Assembly (NCBI RefSeq): GCF_000520015.2
Contig: NZ_CP007044.2
Span: 3,720,001-3,784,000, forward strand
Source: Chania multitudinisentens RB-25
GTDB taxonomy: Bacteria > Pseudomonadota > Gammaproteobacteria > Enterobacterales > Enterobacteriaceae
DNA length: 64,000 bases
Direction of reading: 5' to 3'
In this document: piece by piece, positions 43,986 to 53,024 of the stretch
How positions within the stretch are numbered: position 1 is the first letter of the stretch
Layout of the letters: every line of letters starts with the position of its first letter
The notes under the pieces: generated by a model
Seen by the model: only the letters and a program-made list of their open reading frames with translations
What the model was told of the DNA's origin: nothing
The model's database searches: none
Position numbers and translations under genes: made by a program

Positions 43986-44626
43986 TGAATAAAGAAAAGC
44001 GCCTGGAAATTCTTACCCGTTTGCGGGACCACAATCCGCATCCCACCACAGAGTTGGTTTACACCACCCCTTTTGAACTGCTGATTGCCGTGCTGCTTTC
44101 CGCACAGGCAACTGACGTCAGCGTCAACAAGGCAACGGCCAAACTTTACCCACTCGCCAACACCCCGGCAGCCATGCTGGCTCTGGGCGTTGATGGCGTA
44201 AAAGAGTACATCAAAACCATTGGCCTATTTAACAGCAAGGCCGAGAACGTGATCAAAACCTGCCGCATCCTGCTGGAACAGCATGGCGGAGAAGTCCCTG
44301 AAGATCGCGCAGCGCTGGAAGCCTTACCCGGCGTGGGCCGCAAAACGGCTAATGTGGTGCTTAACACCGCCTTCGGCTGGCCGACCATCGCCGTTGACAC
44401 ACATATTTTTCGCGTATGTAATCGCACCAACTTCGCCCCTGGGAAAAATGTTGAGCAGGTGGAAGACAAGTTGTTGAAAGTGGTTCCGCCTGCATTCAAG
44501 GTAGATTGCCACCACTGGCTGATCCTGCATGGGCGTTATACCTGCATCGCACGTAAACCACGCTGCGGCTCATGCCTGATTGAAGATTTATGCGAATTTA
44601 AAGAGAAAGTTTATCCCCTTAACTGA
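43985..44626 (+). CDS. nth: Endonuclease III
   Basis: A DNA glycosylase/AP lyase that removes oxidised pyrimidines. The 213 residues have the helix-hairpin-helix LPGVGRKTANVVLN with catalytic Lys120, Asp138 in IAVDTHIFRV, and the C-terminal [4Fe-4S] loop with Cys186, Cys193, Cys196 and Cys202 (CIARKPRCGSCLIEDLC). It is the last gene of the rsxDGE-nth unit, as in E. coli. Confidence 0.97.
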   Translation: MNKEKRLEILTRLRDHNPHPTTELVYTTPFELLIAVLLSAQATDVSVNKATAKLYPLANTPAAMLALGVDGVKEYIKTIGLFNSKAENVIKTCRILLEQHGGEVPEDRAALEALPGVGRKTANVVLNTAFGWPTIAVDTHIFRVCNRTNFAPGKNVEQVEDKLLKVVPPAFKVDCHHWLILHGRYTCIARKPRCGSCLIEDLCEFKEKVYPLN

Positions 44627-44701
44627 CGCTTTAAACTGTACAGGCAACGTGATGACTCACAATTTTCTCGTTGCCACCGCATATAACTTGATGAATCTGC
44701 A

Positions 44702-44707
44702 TATAAT
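44702..44707 (+). promoter_or_regulatory. -10 element before the beta-lactamase gene
   Basis: TATAAT lies 34 bases before the start codon, preceded by TG. No well-spaced -35 box is obvious. No ampR-type regulator gene is adjacent. Confidence 0.4.
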
Positions 44708-44740
44708 AGGGCATCGAATAATCTACCAGGATAATCTTCC

Positions 44741-45634
44741 ATGCCCTTTTCCCCACAGCGCCGTAAATTGCTTCTGACAGCGGCAGCGATTCCCGTGATC
44801 AATGCATTCAGCCCACTACTGGCGTATGCCGCCGATAATAAACTACAGTACGCCCAACAACAGCTTGCCGCTCTGGAAAAAGCCAGCGGTGGCCGCTTGG
44901 GGGTTGTAGTTATCGATACTGCTGGAGGCGAAACGCTGCAACTGAATGGCGAACAACGTTTCCCATTCTGTAGTACCTTCAAAATGATGGTCGCTGGTGC
45001 CATTTTACACCACAGTGTGAGCAACCCTGGCTTTATGCAGCAGCCTGTTCGTTACTCAAAAAGCGATTTGGTGGCCCACTCACCTGTCACTGAAAAACAC
45101 CTTAACCGTGGCATGAGCGTTGCCGAACTGTGCGCCGCCACCATCCAGTACAGTGATAACGCAGCGGCCAATCTGCTGATGAAACAGCTTGGTGGGCCAG
45201 CGGCCATTACCGCTTTTGCTCGCAGCATCGGTGATACCGCATTCCGTCTGGATCGCTGGGAGACTGAGCTTAATAGCGCGATTCCGGGTGATGAACGCGA
45301 TACCACTACCCCTGCCGCCATGGCCAGCAGCCTGCAAAAATTGGCCTTGGGGAATGCATTGCCGGAAGCACAACGCGAGCAATTGGTCATCTGGATGAAG
45401 GGGAATACTACCGGAGATCAACGTATTCGTGCTGGCGTACCCGCCGGTGCGATCGTTGCTGATAAAACCGGCGGTGGCAGCTACGGCACCACTAACGATA
45501 TCGGTATCGTTTGGCAAGAGAAGCGTGCCCCACTGGTGATCGCCATTTACTTCACTCAACCGCAGCAGGATGCCAAAGCCAATAATGAGGTAATTGCCTC
45601 CGCAACGCGTATCGCCAGCCAGGCGTTTGCATAA
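44741..45634 (+). CDS. Class A beta-lactamase with Tat-like signal peptide
   Basis: A 297-residue serine beta-lactamase. The signal sequence has a twin arginine (SPQRRKLLLTAAA) and ends near LLAYA-A, suggesting Tat export. Catalytic motifs are complete: Ser78-Thr-Phe-Lys81 (Ambler 70-73) in FPFCSTFKMM, SDN at 138-140, Glu174 in ETELN (Ambler 166) and KTG at 242-244. Arg230 in RIRAG corresponds to R220 of PenA/KPC-like enzymes. Cys77 (Ambler 69) is present, but position 238 is Gly, so no 69-238 disulfide. Residue 237 is Gly in place of the usual Ser, Thr or Ala. The spectrum cannot be predicted. It is probably the species' resident enzyme, as no mobile element flanks it. Confidence 0.93.
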   Translation: MPFSPQRRKLLLTAAAIPVINAFSPLLAYAADNKLQYAQQQLAALEKASGGRLGVVVIDTAGGETLQLNGEQRFPFCSTFKMMVAGAILHHSVSNPGFMQQPVRYSKSDLVAHSPVTEKHLNRGMSVAELCAATIQYSDNAAANLLMKQLGGPAAITAFARSIGDTAFRLDRWETELNSAIPGDERDTTTPAAMASSLQKLALGNALPEAQREQLVIWMKGNTTGDQRIRAGVPAGAIVADKTGGGSYGTTNDIGIVWQEKRAPLVIAIYFTQPQQDAKANNEVIASATRIASQAFA

Positions 45635-45660
45635 TCCCCCTGCCTTCGGTTCAATCATGG

Positions 45661-45676
45661 GCCTCATTCTTGAGGC
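45661..45676. terminator. Hairpin between beta-lactamase and ABM genes
   Basis: GCCTCA-TTCT-TGAGGC forms a 6-base stem between two convergent genes. The stem is short and lacks a T-run. Confidence 0.4.
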
Positions 45677-45693
45677 TCATCTCGCCTCACCGC

Positions 45694-46032
45694 TCAGCCT
45701 TGGCTCTCTACCAGGCCAAGCGCGTTGGGGATAACATCATCAACCTGATGATGAAAAACACAAGGATCGGAAATCAGGGCAAAAGCCTCGTCATCCGGGT
45801 AAGTCACGGCGATATGGTAATCTTCGCCAGCGAAACGTTTGATGGCCTGCAACGATTCCCAATAGGTAGCCAGAAAAAAATGCGCATACTGGCCCTGAAT
45901 TTCCTGCCTGACGAAGGCTCCGCAATTACCCGCAACTGATTCAGCGTGCTGAACACCGGTAACAGCCAAATGTTCGGCAAATCCTTGCCGATAGGCTAAC
46001 GGCACACAGCCGTGCCAAGTTCTGACGATCAT
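45694..46032 (-). CDS. Antibiotic biosynthesis monooxygenase (ABM) domain protein
   Basis: A 112-residue single-domain protein with the dimeric ferredoxin-like ABM fold pattern: an opening strand IVRTWHGCVPL, QGQYAHFFLATYWESLQAIK in the middle, and a closing YPDDEAFALISDPCVFHH. Such proteins include small cofactor-free monooxygenases and stress proteins. The start is preceded by AAGGTGAG. It is convergent with the beta-lactamase gene. Substrate unknown. Confidence 0.75.
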   Translation of the reverse strand: MIVRTWHGCVPLAYRQGFAEHLAVTGVQHAESVAGNCGAFVRQEIQGQYAHFFLATYWESLQAIKRFAGEDYHIAVTYPDDEAFALISDPCVFHHQVDDVIPNALGLVESQG

Positions 46033-46195
46033 AACTCACCTTGTTGAATATAAAATCAAAAATTATGAATAATTTATCATGCTTTTACCCCTATTTAATC
46101 TCTCTTGATATGATTTATATTCGGCAGAAATACTTTGGTAAGATCGTAAATAGGGTCAAACTCATGCCCGTTAACCCGTAAATAAGGAGTTATCC

Positions 46196-46861
46196 GTGCT
46201 TGCTTCTGTATTATCTCCAGAATTGCTGCTCCCTTTTCAGCCCTATCAGGAATTGGCCCAAGAGTTGTTACCGCTGACGCTTGATGGCGATGATGGTTCT
46301 CACGATGTGGCCCACTTACACCGCGTGTGGAAAAACGTTCGCCAAATCAGCCGCAATGAAGGGGGCGATCTGCGAATTCTTTGTGCTGCGGTTTTATTAC
46401 ATGACTGTGTAACGGTAGAAAAGAACTCACCGCAGCGCCATCTGGCTTCACGTATGGCGGCAGAAAAGGCAGCTACCACGCTGGCCAAACTCAATTGGGC
46501 TACCGCAGATATCGAAAAAACGGCGCATGCGATCGAGGCACACAGTTTTTCTGCTGCCATTCTCCCGCAAACGCTGGAGGCAAAAATCCTACAGGATGCC
46601 GACCGGCTCGATGCGATTGGTATGATTGGCGTCGCCCGTTGCTTTTATATCGGTGGCCGCATGCGCAGTGCGCTTTATGATGCCGCCGATCCGCTGGCAC
46701 AGCGGCGCCAGTACGACGATAAGCGTTTCACTCTGGATCACTTTGAAACCAAGCTGTTTAAACTACAGGATAAGTTTCAGACCTCAACGGGCCGAACCCT
46801 GGCTGCACAGCGGACGGCACGCATGCAGCGCTTCCTGAATGAGCTTCAAGAAGAAGTTTGA
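46196..46861 (+). CDS. HD-domain phosphohydrolase (YedJ-like)
   Basis: A 221-residue metal-dependent hydrolase with a GTG start preceded by AAGGAG. HD motifs are SHDVAHLHRVWKNV (His), VLLHDCV (His-Asp) and LQDADRLDAIGMIG (Asp). The AHSFSAAILP and DDKRFTLDHFETKLFKL blocks match E. coli YedJ. The substrate is unknown, with nucleotides likely. It stands alone between the ABM gene and the DUF3811 gene. Confidence 0.88.
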   Translation: MLASVLSPELLLPFQPYQELAQELLPLTLDGDDGSHDVAHLHRVWKNVRQISRNEGGDLRILCAAVLLHDCVTVEKNSPQRHLASRMAAEKAATTLAKLNWATADIEKTAHAIEAHSFSAAILPQTLEAKILQDADRLDAIGMIGVARCFYIGGRMRSALYDAADPLAQRRQYDDKRFTLDHFETKLFKLQDKFQTSTGRTLAAQRTARMQRFLNELQEEV

Positions 46862-46932
46862 TAACTGTGCAGCAATATTTATGACATAAATCCTGTACAC
46901 TGAAGGCTAACTTCACAAAACAGGTGGCGATA

Positions 46933-47196
46933 ATGAAAAAACTGACGCTGAAAGACATGACGGAAAGCGAGCAACGTGAAGTAAAAACCGAGTTGGATAG
47001 AGCACGTAAACATCATGGCCGACCATTAACCAACGCTGAACAAAACAGAGTGAAAGATGAAGCCATTGAGCGCATTATGGCCGCACGTGAAAAAATTGCC
47101 AAAGTAGCCCGAGCAGAGCGCAAAGCCAAACGCGCGCAACCCACCAGCGCAACATTCAGCTGGACCGCCTCCATCAGCACCCGCCCACATCGTTGA
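46933..47196 (+). CDS. DUF3811 (YjbD-like) small protein
   Basis: An 87-residue, highly charged, mostly helical protein. It resembles E. coli YjbD, with LTLKDMTESEQREVKTELDR at the start and FSWTASISTRPHR at the end. The ATG at 46933 is used because AGGTGG lies five bases upstream; an in-frame GTG at 46924 overlaps that site. A strong terminator follows. Function unknown. Confidence 0.82.
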   Translation: MKKLTLKDMTESEQREVKTELDRARKHHGRPLTNAEQNRVKDEAIERIMAAREKIAKVARAERKAKRAQPTSATFSWTASISTRPHR

Positions 47197-47203
47197 AAAC
47201 AGA

Positions 47204-47224
47204 CCCCGCCCCTGGCGGGGTTTT
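47204..47224 (+). terminator. Rho-independent terminator after the DUF3811 gene
   Basis: CCCCGCC-CCT-GGCGGGG followed by TTTT. A textbook hairpin eight bases after the stop. Confidence 0.9.
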
Positions 47225-47386
47225 GCTGCTTAATCGTACTTATCATTAGATTTACCCGCCAAGGGCAAGCTGTAGAAATCGTGCGTTAATTAAATTTAAT
47301 TGGCAAAACCGCTGTAATTTTAGCGCCAGAGAACTAGGATGAGAGGTTACATGTGCCTGTCACTCATCACTATCAAGGAGTTTCCG

Positions 47387-47989
47387 ATGAAATTGTTCTA
47401 TAAAGCCGGTGCCTGTTCCCTATCACCACACATCATTCTACGTGAGGCAGGATTAGATTTTACTGCGGAAAAAGTCGATTTGGCCCAGAAGAAAACGGAA
47501 AGTGGTGCCGACTATCTGGCAATCAATCCGAAGGGGCAAGTCCCGGCTCTGGTACTTGACGATGGCAGCCTGCTGACCGAGGGCGTCGCGATTGTGCAAT
47601 ATCTCGCCGATCGCGTCCCGGATCGTAATCTGATCCCGGCAGCGGGAACACTTTCACGCTATCACGCCATTGAATGGCTGAACTATGTCTCAACGGAAAT
47701 ACATAAAGGCTTCAGCCCGCTGTTTAACCCAAAAACACCGGATGAATATAAAGTCATCGTGCGGGAAAAACTGGAGAGCCAGTTCAGCTATCTGGATTCG
47801 GTGTTGGCAAAACAGCATTACCTGCTAGGCAACCGTTTCAGCGTGGCGGATGCTTATCTGTTCACCGTGCTGCGCTGGGCGTTGGCTATGCAGTTCGATC
47901 TCAAAAAGCACGCGCATTTAACCGCCTATTTCGACCGCGTCGCGGCTCGCCCGGCGGTAGAAGCTACGTTGCGCGCAGAAGCACAGTAA
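47387..47989 (+). CDS. gstA: Glutathione S-transferase GstA
   Basis: A beta-class GST of 200 residues, conjugating glutathione to electrophiles in the cytosol. MKLFYKAGACSLSPHIILRE includes the active-site Cys10 of bacterial beta-class enzymes; INPKGQVPALVLDDG and LTEGVAIVQYLADR form the glutathione site. AAGGAG precedes the ATG at 47387. It is convergent with pdxY, in the same neighbourhood as in E. coli. Confidence 0.94.
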   Translation: MKLFYKAGACSLSPHIILREAGLDFTAEKVDLAQKKTESGADYLAINPKGQVPALVLDDGSLLTEGVAIVQYLADRVPDRNLIPAAGTLSRYHAIEWLNYVSTEIHKGFSPLFNPKTPDEYKVIVREKLESQFSYLDSVLAKQHYLLGNRFSVADAYLFTVLRWALAMQFDLKKHAHLTAYFDRVAARPAVEATLRAEAQ

Positions 47990-47997
47990 TAACTCTG

Positions 47998-48020
47998 TCC
48001 CCGGCGCTAATGGCCGGGGA
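47998..48020. terminator. Terminator between gstA and pdxY
   Basis: TCCCCGGC and GCCGGGGA form an 8-base stem followed by TTTATTTTA on the plus strand. It serves gstA and possibly pdxY. Confidence 0.85.
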
Positions 48021-48026
48021 TTTATT

Positions 48027-48887
48027 TTACAATTTAACCGCTTTGAACTCACCGCGCGGCTGCACAATACAATCCTGCGCCGCCACCACCTGTAATTCAT
48101 ACTCACCCATAGTTTGCGTCATGAGCATTACGTCATATACCGCCGCCGTGACGTGCTCCAGCGCTTTATCCAACGCCGCGCCCTTCAGCAGATTCACCAG
48201 CAACAAACCGCTGGTCAAATCGCCCACGCCCACCGGCTGACGTGCACCAAAGTCCACCAACGGGCGGCTGATATGCCAGGCTTCGTCGGCCGTTATCAGC
48301 AACATCTCAAAGCTGTTGGGCTGATAACCCGCGCGGCTGAGGTGTTTTACCAAGACCACCTTCGGGCCTTTGGCGATCAGTTCACGGGCAACCTTGACCG
48401 CCTGTTCCACACTACTGACTTCCTGTCCACTCAGCAGTTCCAGCTCCAACAGGTTCGGAGCCACAATATCGCTGTACGGCAGTGCCTGCTGGCACAAAAA
48501 TTCGGCAACGCCCGGTGCCACAATACAGCCCTTTTCCGGGTGCCCCATGACCGGATCACAGAAATACCACGCATTAGGGTTGGCCTGTTTTACCTGCCGC
48601 ACAATCTCCAGAATGTGGCCGCCCTGTTCCGGCGAACCAATATAACCACTCAGTACCGCATCACAGCTTTTCAGCTTATCAATAGCGGCAATACCCTGAG
48701 TAATTTCGGTCAGATGGCTGGCTGGCATCACACAGCCAGTCCACTGGCCGTACTGGGTATGATTGGAAAACTGCACGGTATTCAATGGCCAAACGTTAAC
48801 GCCCATACGGCGCATCGGAAACTCTGCGGCACTGTTACCTGCATGCCCGAACACGACATGCGATTGTATAGAAAGAATATTTTTCAT
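48027..48887 (-). CDS. pdxY: Pyridoxal kinase PdxY
   Basis: A 286-residue ribokinase-family kinase phosphorylating pyridoxal in B6 salvage. It matches E. coli PdxY along its length: ILSIQSHVVFGHAGNSAAEF, NTVQFSNHTQYGQWTG and the ATP/catalytic motif PVGVGDLTSGLLLV with the catalytic Asp. It lies downstream of tyrS, as in E. coli, with a terminator between them. Confidence 0.96.
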   Translation of the reverse strand: MKNILSIQSHVVFGHAGNSAAEFPMRRMGVNVWPLNTVQFSNHTQYGQWTGCVMPASHLTEITQGIAAIDKLKSCDAVLSGYIGSPEQGGHILEIVRQVKQANPNAWYFCDPVMGHPEKGCIVAPGVAEFLCQQALPYSDIVAPNLLELELLSGQEVSSVEQAVKVARELIAKGPKVVLVKHLSRAGYQPNSFEMLLITADEAWHISRPLVDFGARQPVGVGDLTSGLLLVNLLKGAALDKALEHVTAAVYDVMLMTQTMGEYELQVVAAQDCIVQPRGEFKAVKL

Positions 48888-48948
48888 CAAAACAACCTGA
48901 CCTTAAACACCACCACAGGAAACACCTGTGCCCTGACCCTGTAAAGTA

Positions 48949-48969
48949 AAAGGGCCCTGAGGGCCCTTT
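48949..48969 (-). terminator. Terminator of tyrS
   Basis: AAAGGGCCC-TGA-GGGCCCTTT; on the minus strand it is followed by a T-rich stretch. Partial read-through into pdxY is possible. Confidence 0.85.
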
Positions 48970-48980
48970 GCACACAGGGA

Positions 48981-50258
48981 TTACGCTTGCCAATCAACCA
49001 GACAGTAATGCTTCTTACCACGGCGCAGCAGTGTGTAACGGCCAAACAGACGATCGCTGTCGGTAAACAGGTATTCTGGATTGGCCTGCTTCTCACCGTT
49101 GATGGTAACCGCATTGGAACCGATCATGGTACGGGCCTGCCCGCGCGACGGCACCAGTTCTGCATTGACCAGCGCCTGCTGCAAATCAGCATCGCGCCCC
49201 AGCTTGACCGTCGGCATACCATCCTGCGCCAACTGCGCAAAATCGGCTTCCGTCATGTCGTGCAACGCACCCGAGAACAGGCTCTGGGTAATACGCTGCG
49301 CCGCCGCCAGCCCTTCGGCGCCGTGCACCATACCGGTCACCTCTTCCGCCAGCACGTACTGAGCACGTGGTGCTTTGTCACTGTTCCGATCTTCTTCTTC
49401 CAACGCATTGATTTCTTCCAGGCTCAGGAAGGTGAAGAATTTCAGGAAGCGATAAACATCCGCATCCGCCGCATTAATCCAAAACTGGTAAAACTTGTAC
49501 GGGCTGGTTTTTTCCGGCGCCAGCCAGACCGCTCCACCTTCGGTTTTACCAAATTTGGTACCGTCAGCTTTGGTGATCAACGGAACAGTAAAACCGAATA
49601 CCTGCTTTTGATGCATACGGCGGGTCAGATCGATACCGGAGGTGATATTGCCCCACTGGTCAGAACCGCCAATCTGCAACTCCACCTGATGGCGGTGGTA
49701 CAACTCAGCAAAGTCAAAACTTTGCAGCAGGTTATAGGAAAACTCAGTGAAGGAAATGCCCGAATCATCGCGGTTCAGACGCTGCTTCACCGCTTCCTTG
49801 TTGATCATCTGGTTGACCGAAAAATGTTTACCGATGTCACGCAGGAAGCTCAGCACGTTCATGCCGCCGAACCACTCATAGTTATTCGTCACCACCGCGC
49901 TGTTGCCGCCGCAGTCAAAATCAAGGAACGGAGCAACCTGTTTACGGATTTTCCCTACCCATTCATTGACCGTTTCCGTGGTGTTCAGCTTGCGTTCATC
50001 GGCTTTAAAACTGGGATCACCGATCATCCCGGTCGCACCACCGACCAAGGCGACCGGTTTGTGCCCCGCCAGTTGGAAACGTTTCAGGCACAGCAGAGGC
50101 ACCAGATGGCCCAAATGCAAGCTGTCAGCGGTCGGATCGAAACCGCAATACAGTGCAATTGGCCCTTGCGCCAGCCGCTCTGCTAACGCTTCCTCGTCCG
50201 TCACCTGGGCCACCAGGCCCCGCTCTTGCAATTGTTGAATCAGGTTGATGCTAGCCAT
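48981..50258 (-). CDS. tyrS: Tyrosyl-tRNA synthetase
   Basis: Charges tRNA-Tyr. The 425 residues match E. coli TyrS. The ATG at 50258 is selected because MASINLIQQLQERGLVAQVT is the family start and GGAG is five bases upstream. The class I HIGH motif appears as HLGH (48-51), the KMSKS equivalent as KFGKT, and the C-terminal S4 domain holds PSRGQARTMIGSNAVTING. The tyrosine pocket FTEFSYNLLQSFDF is intact. Confidence 0.97.
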   Translation of the reverse strand: MASINLIQQLQERGLVAQVTDEEALAERLAQGPIALYCGFDPTADSLHLGHLVPLLCLKRFQLAGHKPVALVGGATGMIGDPSFKADERKLNTTETVNEWVGKIRKQVAPFLDFDCGGNSAVVTNNYEWFGGMNVLSFLRDIGKHFSVNQMINKEAVKQRLNRDDSGISFTEFSYNLLQSFDFAELYHRHQVELQIGGSDQWGNITSGIDLTRRMHQKQVFGFTVPLITKADGTKFGKTEGGAVWLAPEKTSPYKFYQFWINAADADVYRFLKFFTFLSLEEINALEEEDRNSDKAPRAQYVLAEEVTGMVHGAEGLAAAQRITQSLFSGALHDMTEADFAQLAQDGMPTVKLGRDADLQQALVNAELVPSRGQARTMIGSNAVTINGEKQANPEYLFTDSDRLFGRYTLLRRGKKHYCLVDWQA

Positions 50259-50456
50259 CATTTCTCCATGTATAAACGAATGCACCTTTGCCGGTACACG
50301 GCCTTCGCCCGCTGGCGAAATCATAAATTCAGGGGTCGTGCATCTACCCCATAAATGCCAAGCCGCGGCCAACAATGCGGCAGCTTGAAAAATAAGGGGT
50401 ATAGAATAAAACGCCAGCGGCATCAGCACCAGCGCTTAAAAGGGATTTTCCGTCGA

Positions 50457-51110
50457 TCAGGGTGCCAGTCGGTCAATTTTCCAGTCATTTCCAGCGCGCT
50501 GATACAGGAAACGATCGTGCAAACGGTGCGCGCCTCCCTGCCAGAATTCAACAGAGTCAAATTTGACACGAAAACCGCCCCAAAAACTGGGCAATGGCAC
50601 CTCACCCTGTTGGAATTTTTGTTTCAGTTCGAGGAATTTGCTTTCCAATACGCCCCGCGCAGAAATACGTGATGACTGTTGCGAAACCCAGGCGCCAATC
50701 TGGCTGTCTTTGGGGCGGCTGTTGAAATACTTCATCACTTCCAGCGTGGATAGCCGCTCGGCTTGACCAAGAAAGATCACTTGCCGATCAAGCATATGCC
50801 AAGGGAATAATAGACTGATACGCGGGTTTTTCGCCAGTTGCTGCGCCTTGCGGCTGCCCAGATTGGTATAGAACACCAAACCTTGGTCATCAACATGTTT
50901 GAGCAGCACGATACGTTGGAAAGGCTGCCCCTGTTCGTCCACCGTGGCCACGCACATGGCGGTAGGATCGGCCAAACGTGCATCACAGGCCTGCTTCAAC
51001 CAACGTTCGAACAACGCCAGGGGATTAGTGGTCAGATCATGACGGCGCAGGCCACCACGAGTGTATTCGCGGCGCAGATCCGCAACATCAAATTCATTAT
51101 TATCAGCCAT
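50457..51110 (-). CDS. pdxH: Pyridoxamine 5'-phosphate oxidase
   Basis: The FMN enzyme oxidising PNP or PMP to pyridoxal phosphate, 217 residues. Blocks are DPTAMCVATVDEQGQPFQRI, TNLGSRKAQQLAKNP, the FMN/PLP site SSRISARGVLESKF, and a C-terminal GGAHRLHDRFLYQR. It lies upstream of tyrS as in E. coli and is followed by a 198-base spacer with no gene. Confidence 0.97.
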   Translation of the reverse strand: MADNNEFDVADLRREYTRGGLRRHDLTTNPLALFERWLKQACDARLADPTAMCVATVDEQGQPFQRIVLLKHVDDQGLVFYTNLGSRKAQQLAKNPRISLLFPWHMLDRQVIFLGQAERLSTLEVMKYFNSRPKDSQIGAWVSQQSSRISARGVLESKFLELKQKFQQGEVPLPSFWGGFRVKFDSVEFWQGGAHRLHDRFLYQRAGNDWKIDRLAP

Positions 51111-51191
51111 CTGGGGGTATCAACCAACCGGTGAATTCGTCATGACATTCTGCGCCTGTGGCACCAGAATCTCAATCGTTCTGATGTTGCT

Positions 51192-51494
51192 TCACTGGAT
51201 CACTGTACAATCACTCATGATCACTCTGTCGTGGCGTTCAACCCAGGCACTTTGCCCCTTCGACCAGAAAACGTACTTGCCATCGCTGTATCGAGTGCCT
51301 GACGCTGCCGCTACCTGCTTCAATTGCAACTGTTCACCATCCATCAGGAAACTGGCCGTGCTCGTTTTAGCATTCAGTGTAACGGTCAGCGGTGTGGTGC
51401 CACATTGATAATGCAACGTTTGGTTTTTCTGCTGCATCATATGACTACAACCCGCCGACAGCAGAATAATGGCGCTCATCAGAACCTTCTTCAT
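51192..51494 (-). CDS. mliC: Membrane-bound C-type lysozyme inhibitor MliC
   Basis: A 100-residue lipoprotein with lipobox LSAGC (Cys16), which should be lipidated and outer-membrane anchored. The mature MliC domain has YQCGTTPLTVTLNA, ASGTRYSDGKYVFWSKG and a final SDCTVIQ, with the two cysteines forming the family disulfide. It blocks host C-type lysozyme. It is downstream of anmK, as in E. coli. Confidence 0.92.
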   Translation of the reverse strand: MKKVLMSAIILLSAGCSHMMQQKNQTLHYQCGTTPLTVTLNAKTSTASFLMDGEQLQLKQVAAASGTRYSDGKYVFWSKGQSAWVERHDRVIMSDCTVIQ

Positions 51495-51536
51495 GCTATT
51501 GCTCCTTAAGATATACCATTATCTATCCTAACAGAG

Positions 51537-52658
51537 CTAACGGTGGCCCAATGGCAAAACCGGATAAATCCCACCCAGCAGCGTTTCACAACGGGCTCCG
51601 GTCACCGAAGGCAAATTGCCGGGCTGCCCGGAAAGCGTGCGAAACGCCAGCCAGGCGAACGCCAATGCTTCCATATCATCCCCGCTGACGCCAAAACTAT
51701 CCGTAGAAGCCACTTCAATACCTGGCAACAATGCCGACATTCTGGCCATCAGCAGCGGGTTACGTGCTCCACCACCGCATACCAGCAACCGCTCACATCC
51801 TCCTGCCAACAACACCTGTTCGCAGATGGTGGTGACCGTCAGTTCAACTAGCGTCGCCATGACATCCACTGGGCTGATACCGGGCAGCGTAGCCAACTGC
51901 TGGTCCAACCAACGGGCATTGAAATATTCACGCCCGGTGCTTTTCGGTGCCGGCAAAACAAAGTAAGGATCGGCCAACATTCGCTGCAACAGAGGCAAGC
52001 AGACTCGCCCCTCCATCGCCCACTGGCCCCCCTTATCATAAGGCTGCGCACGATGCCGCCATACCCAGGTATCCAGCAGCATATTACCCGGCCCGGTATC
52101 AAAGCCACGCACGGCAATACCGGGTAATAACAGGGAAAGATTGGCGATGCCGCCGATATTCAATACCATGCGCCGTTCCGTGGGATGAGCCAGCAACGCC
52201 TGATGAAATGCGGGCACCAGTGGCGCACCCTGGCCACCATAGGCCATATCACGCCGGCGAAAATCTCCCACAGTGGTGATATTGGTTAGCGCTGCCACCC
52301 GGTTGTTATCTCCCAATTGCATAGAAAAACGCATCTCACCTTCGGGCTCATGCCATACCGTCTGCCCATGGCAACCAATAGCGGTGATGGCATGTGCAGG
52401 AACATCGGCTTGCTTCAACAGAGTCATGACCGCTTCGCCAAACAGAGTGCCCAATTGCGCATCCAACCGGCCAACCGCCGAAAGCGTTGTTTGCTGCCCC
52501 TGGCACATCGCCAGAATATCTTCCTTAATAGGGATCGGCATCGGGTGGCTATAACTGGCTTGCTGTGCCACCATACGTTCATCAATGGCGGCAAGAACCA
52601 CATCAATTCCATCTAGACTGGTGCCTGACATAACACCGATATAGCGTCCTGACTTCAT
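51537..52658 (-). CDS. anmK: Anhydro-N-acetylmuramic acid kinase
   Basis: A 373-residue ASKHA-fold kinase that converts anhMurNAc to MurNAc-6-phosphate in cell-wall recycling. The motifs GVMSGTSLDGIDVVLAAID, IGCHGQTVWHEP, NIGGIANLSLL and GFDTGPGNMLLDTWVWRH are intact, as is the C-terminal LLVCGGGARNPLLMARM. It is upstream of mliC and divergent from slyB. Confidence 0.96.
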   Translation of the reverse strand: MKSGRYIGVMSGTSLDGIDVVLAAIDERMVAQQASYSHPMPIPIKEDILAMCQGQQTTLSAVGRLDAQLGTLFGEAVMTLLKQADVPAHAITAIGCHGQTVWHEPEGEMRFSMQLGDNNRVAALTNITTVGDFRRRDMAYGGQGAPLVPAFHQALLAHPTERRMVLNIGGIANLSLLLPGIAVRGFDTGPGNMLLDTWVWRHRAQPYDKGGQWAMEGRVCLPLLQRMLADPYFVLPAPKSTGREYFNARWLDQQLATLPGISPVDVMATLVELTVTTICEQVLLAGGCERLLVCGGGARNPLLMARMSALLPGIEVASTDSFGVSGDDMEALAFAWLAFRTLSGQPGNLPSVTGARCETLLGGIYPVLPLGHR

Positions 52659-53024
52659 AGCAATATCCTTTCTTCATTCAGGGCTGAAAACCTTTTAGCT
52701 CATTAAATAAACCAGAAGTTTGTCATTAACGCCATGAATTATGATGTTTTTTTACATTTTTTACATAAAATGCCTTATTTCGTATTGGTAATGGATGTCA
52801 TCATCCGTAATTAATGACAACAAAAAGTTACGCTTATTTTCCCCACGCTCTGTTATAAAGCTAAACCACCGTTTATTATTGGTTAAAGAGGCCAAAGTTA
52901 AGCTGTGTACAATAGCGAGTCCATAGTGGTATTACGCATGTTCAGCCATACTTGTTAAGATATTTCATTAAATCTGGTTTGAGCTGGTTTCCCAAATCAG
53001 GATTACCAACCGCAGGAGTTTTAT
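52659..53024. promoter_or_regulatory. anmK-slyB spacer with a PhoP-box-like repeat
   Basis: No gene is seen in these 366 bases. CGTTTA-TTATT-GGTTAA (52870-52886) resembles the PhoP direct repeat (G/T)GTTTA-N5-(G/T)GTTTA with one mismatch per half, about 140 bases before slyB, which is PhoP-controlled in E. coli and Salmonella. Confidence 0.45.

Noticed and set aside
48114..48944. A 276-codon plus-strand frame
   Set aside because: Antisense to pdxY; composition is that of a shadow frame.
48987..50186. A 399-codon open frame on the plus strand
   Set aside because: Antisense shadow of tyrS, whose motifs and length are conserved.
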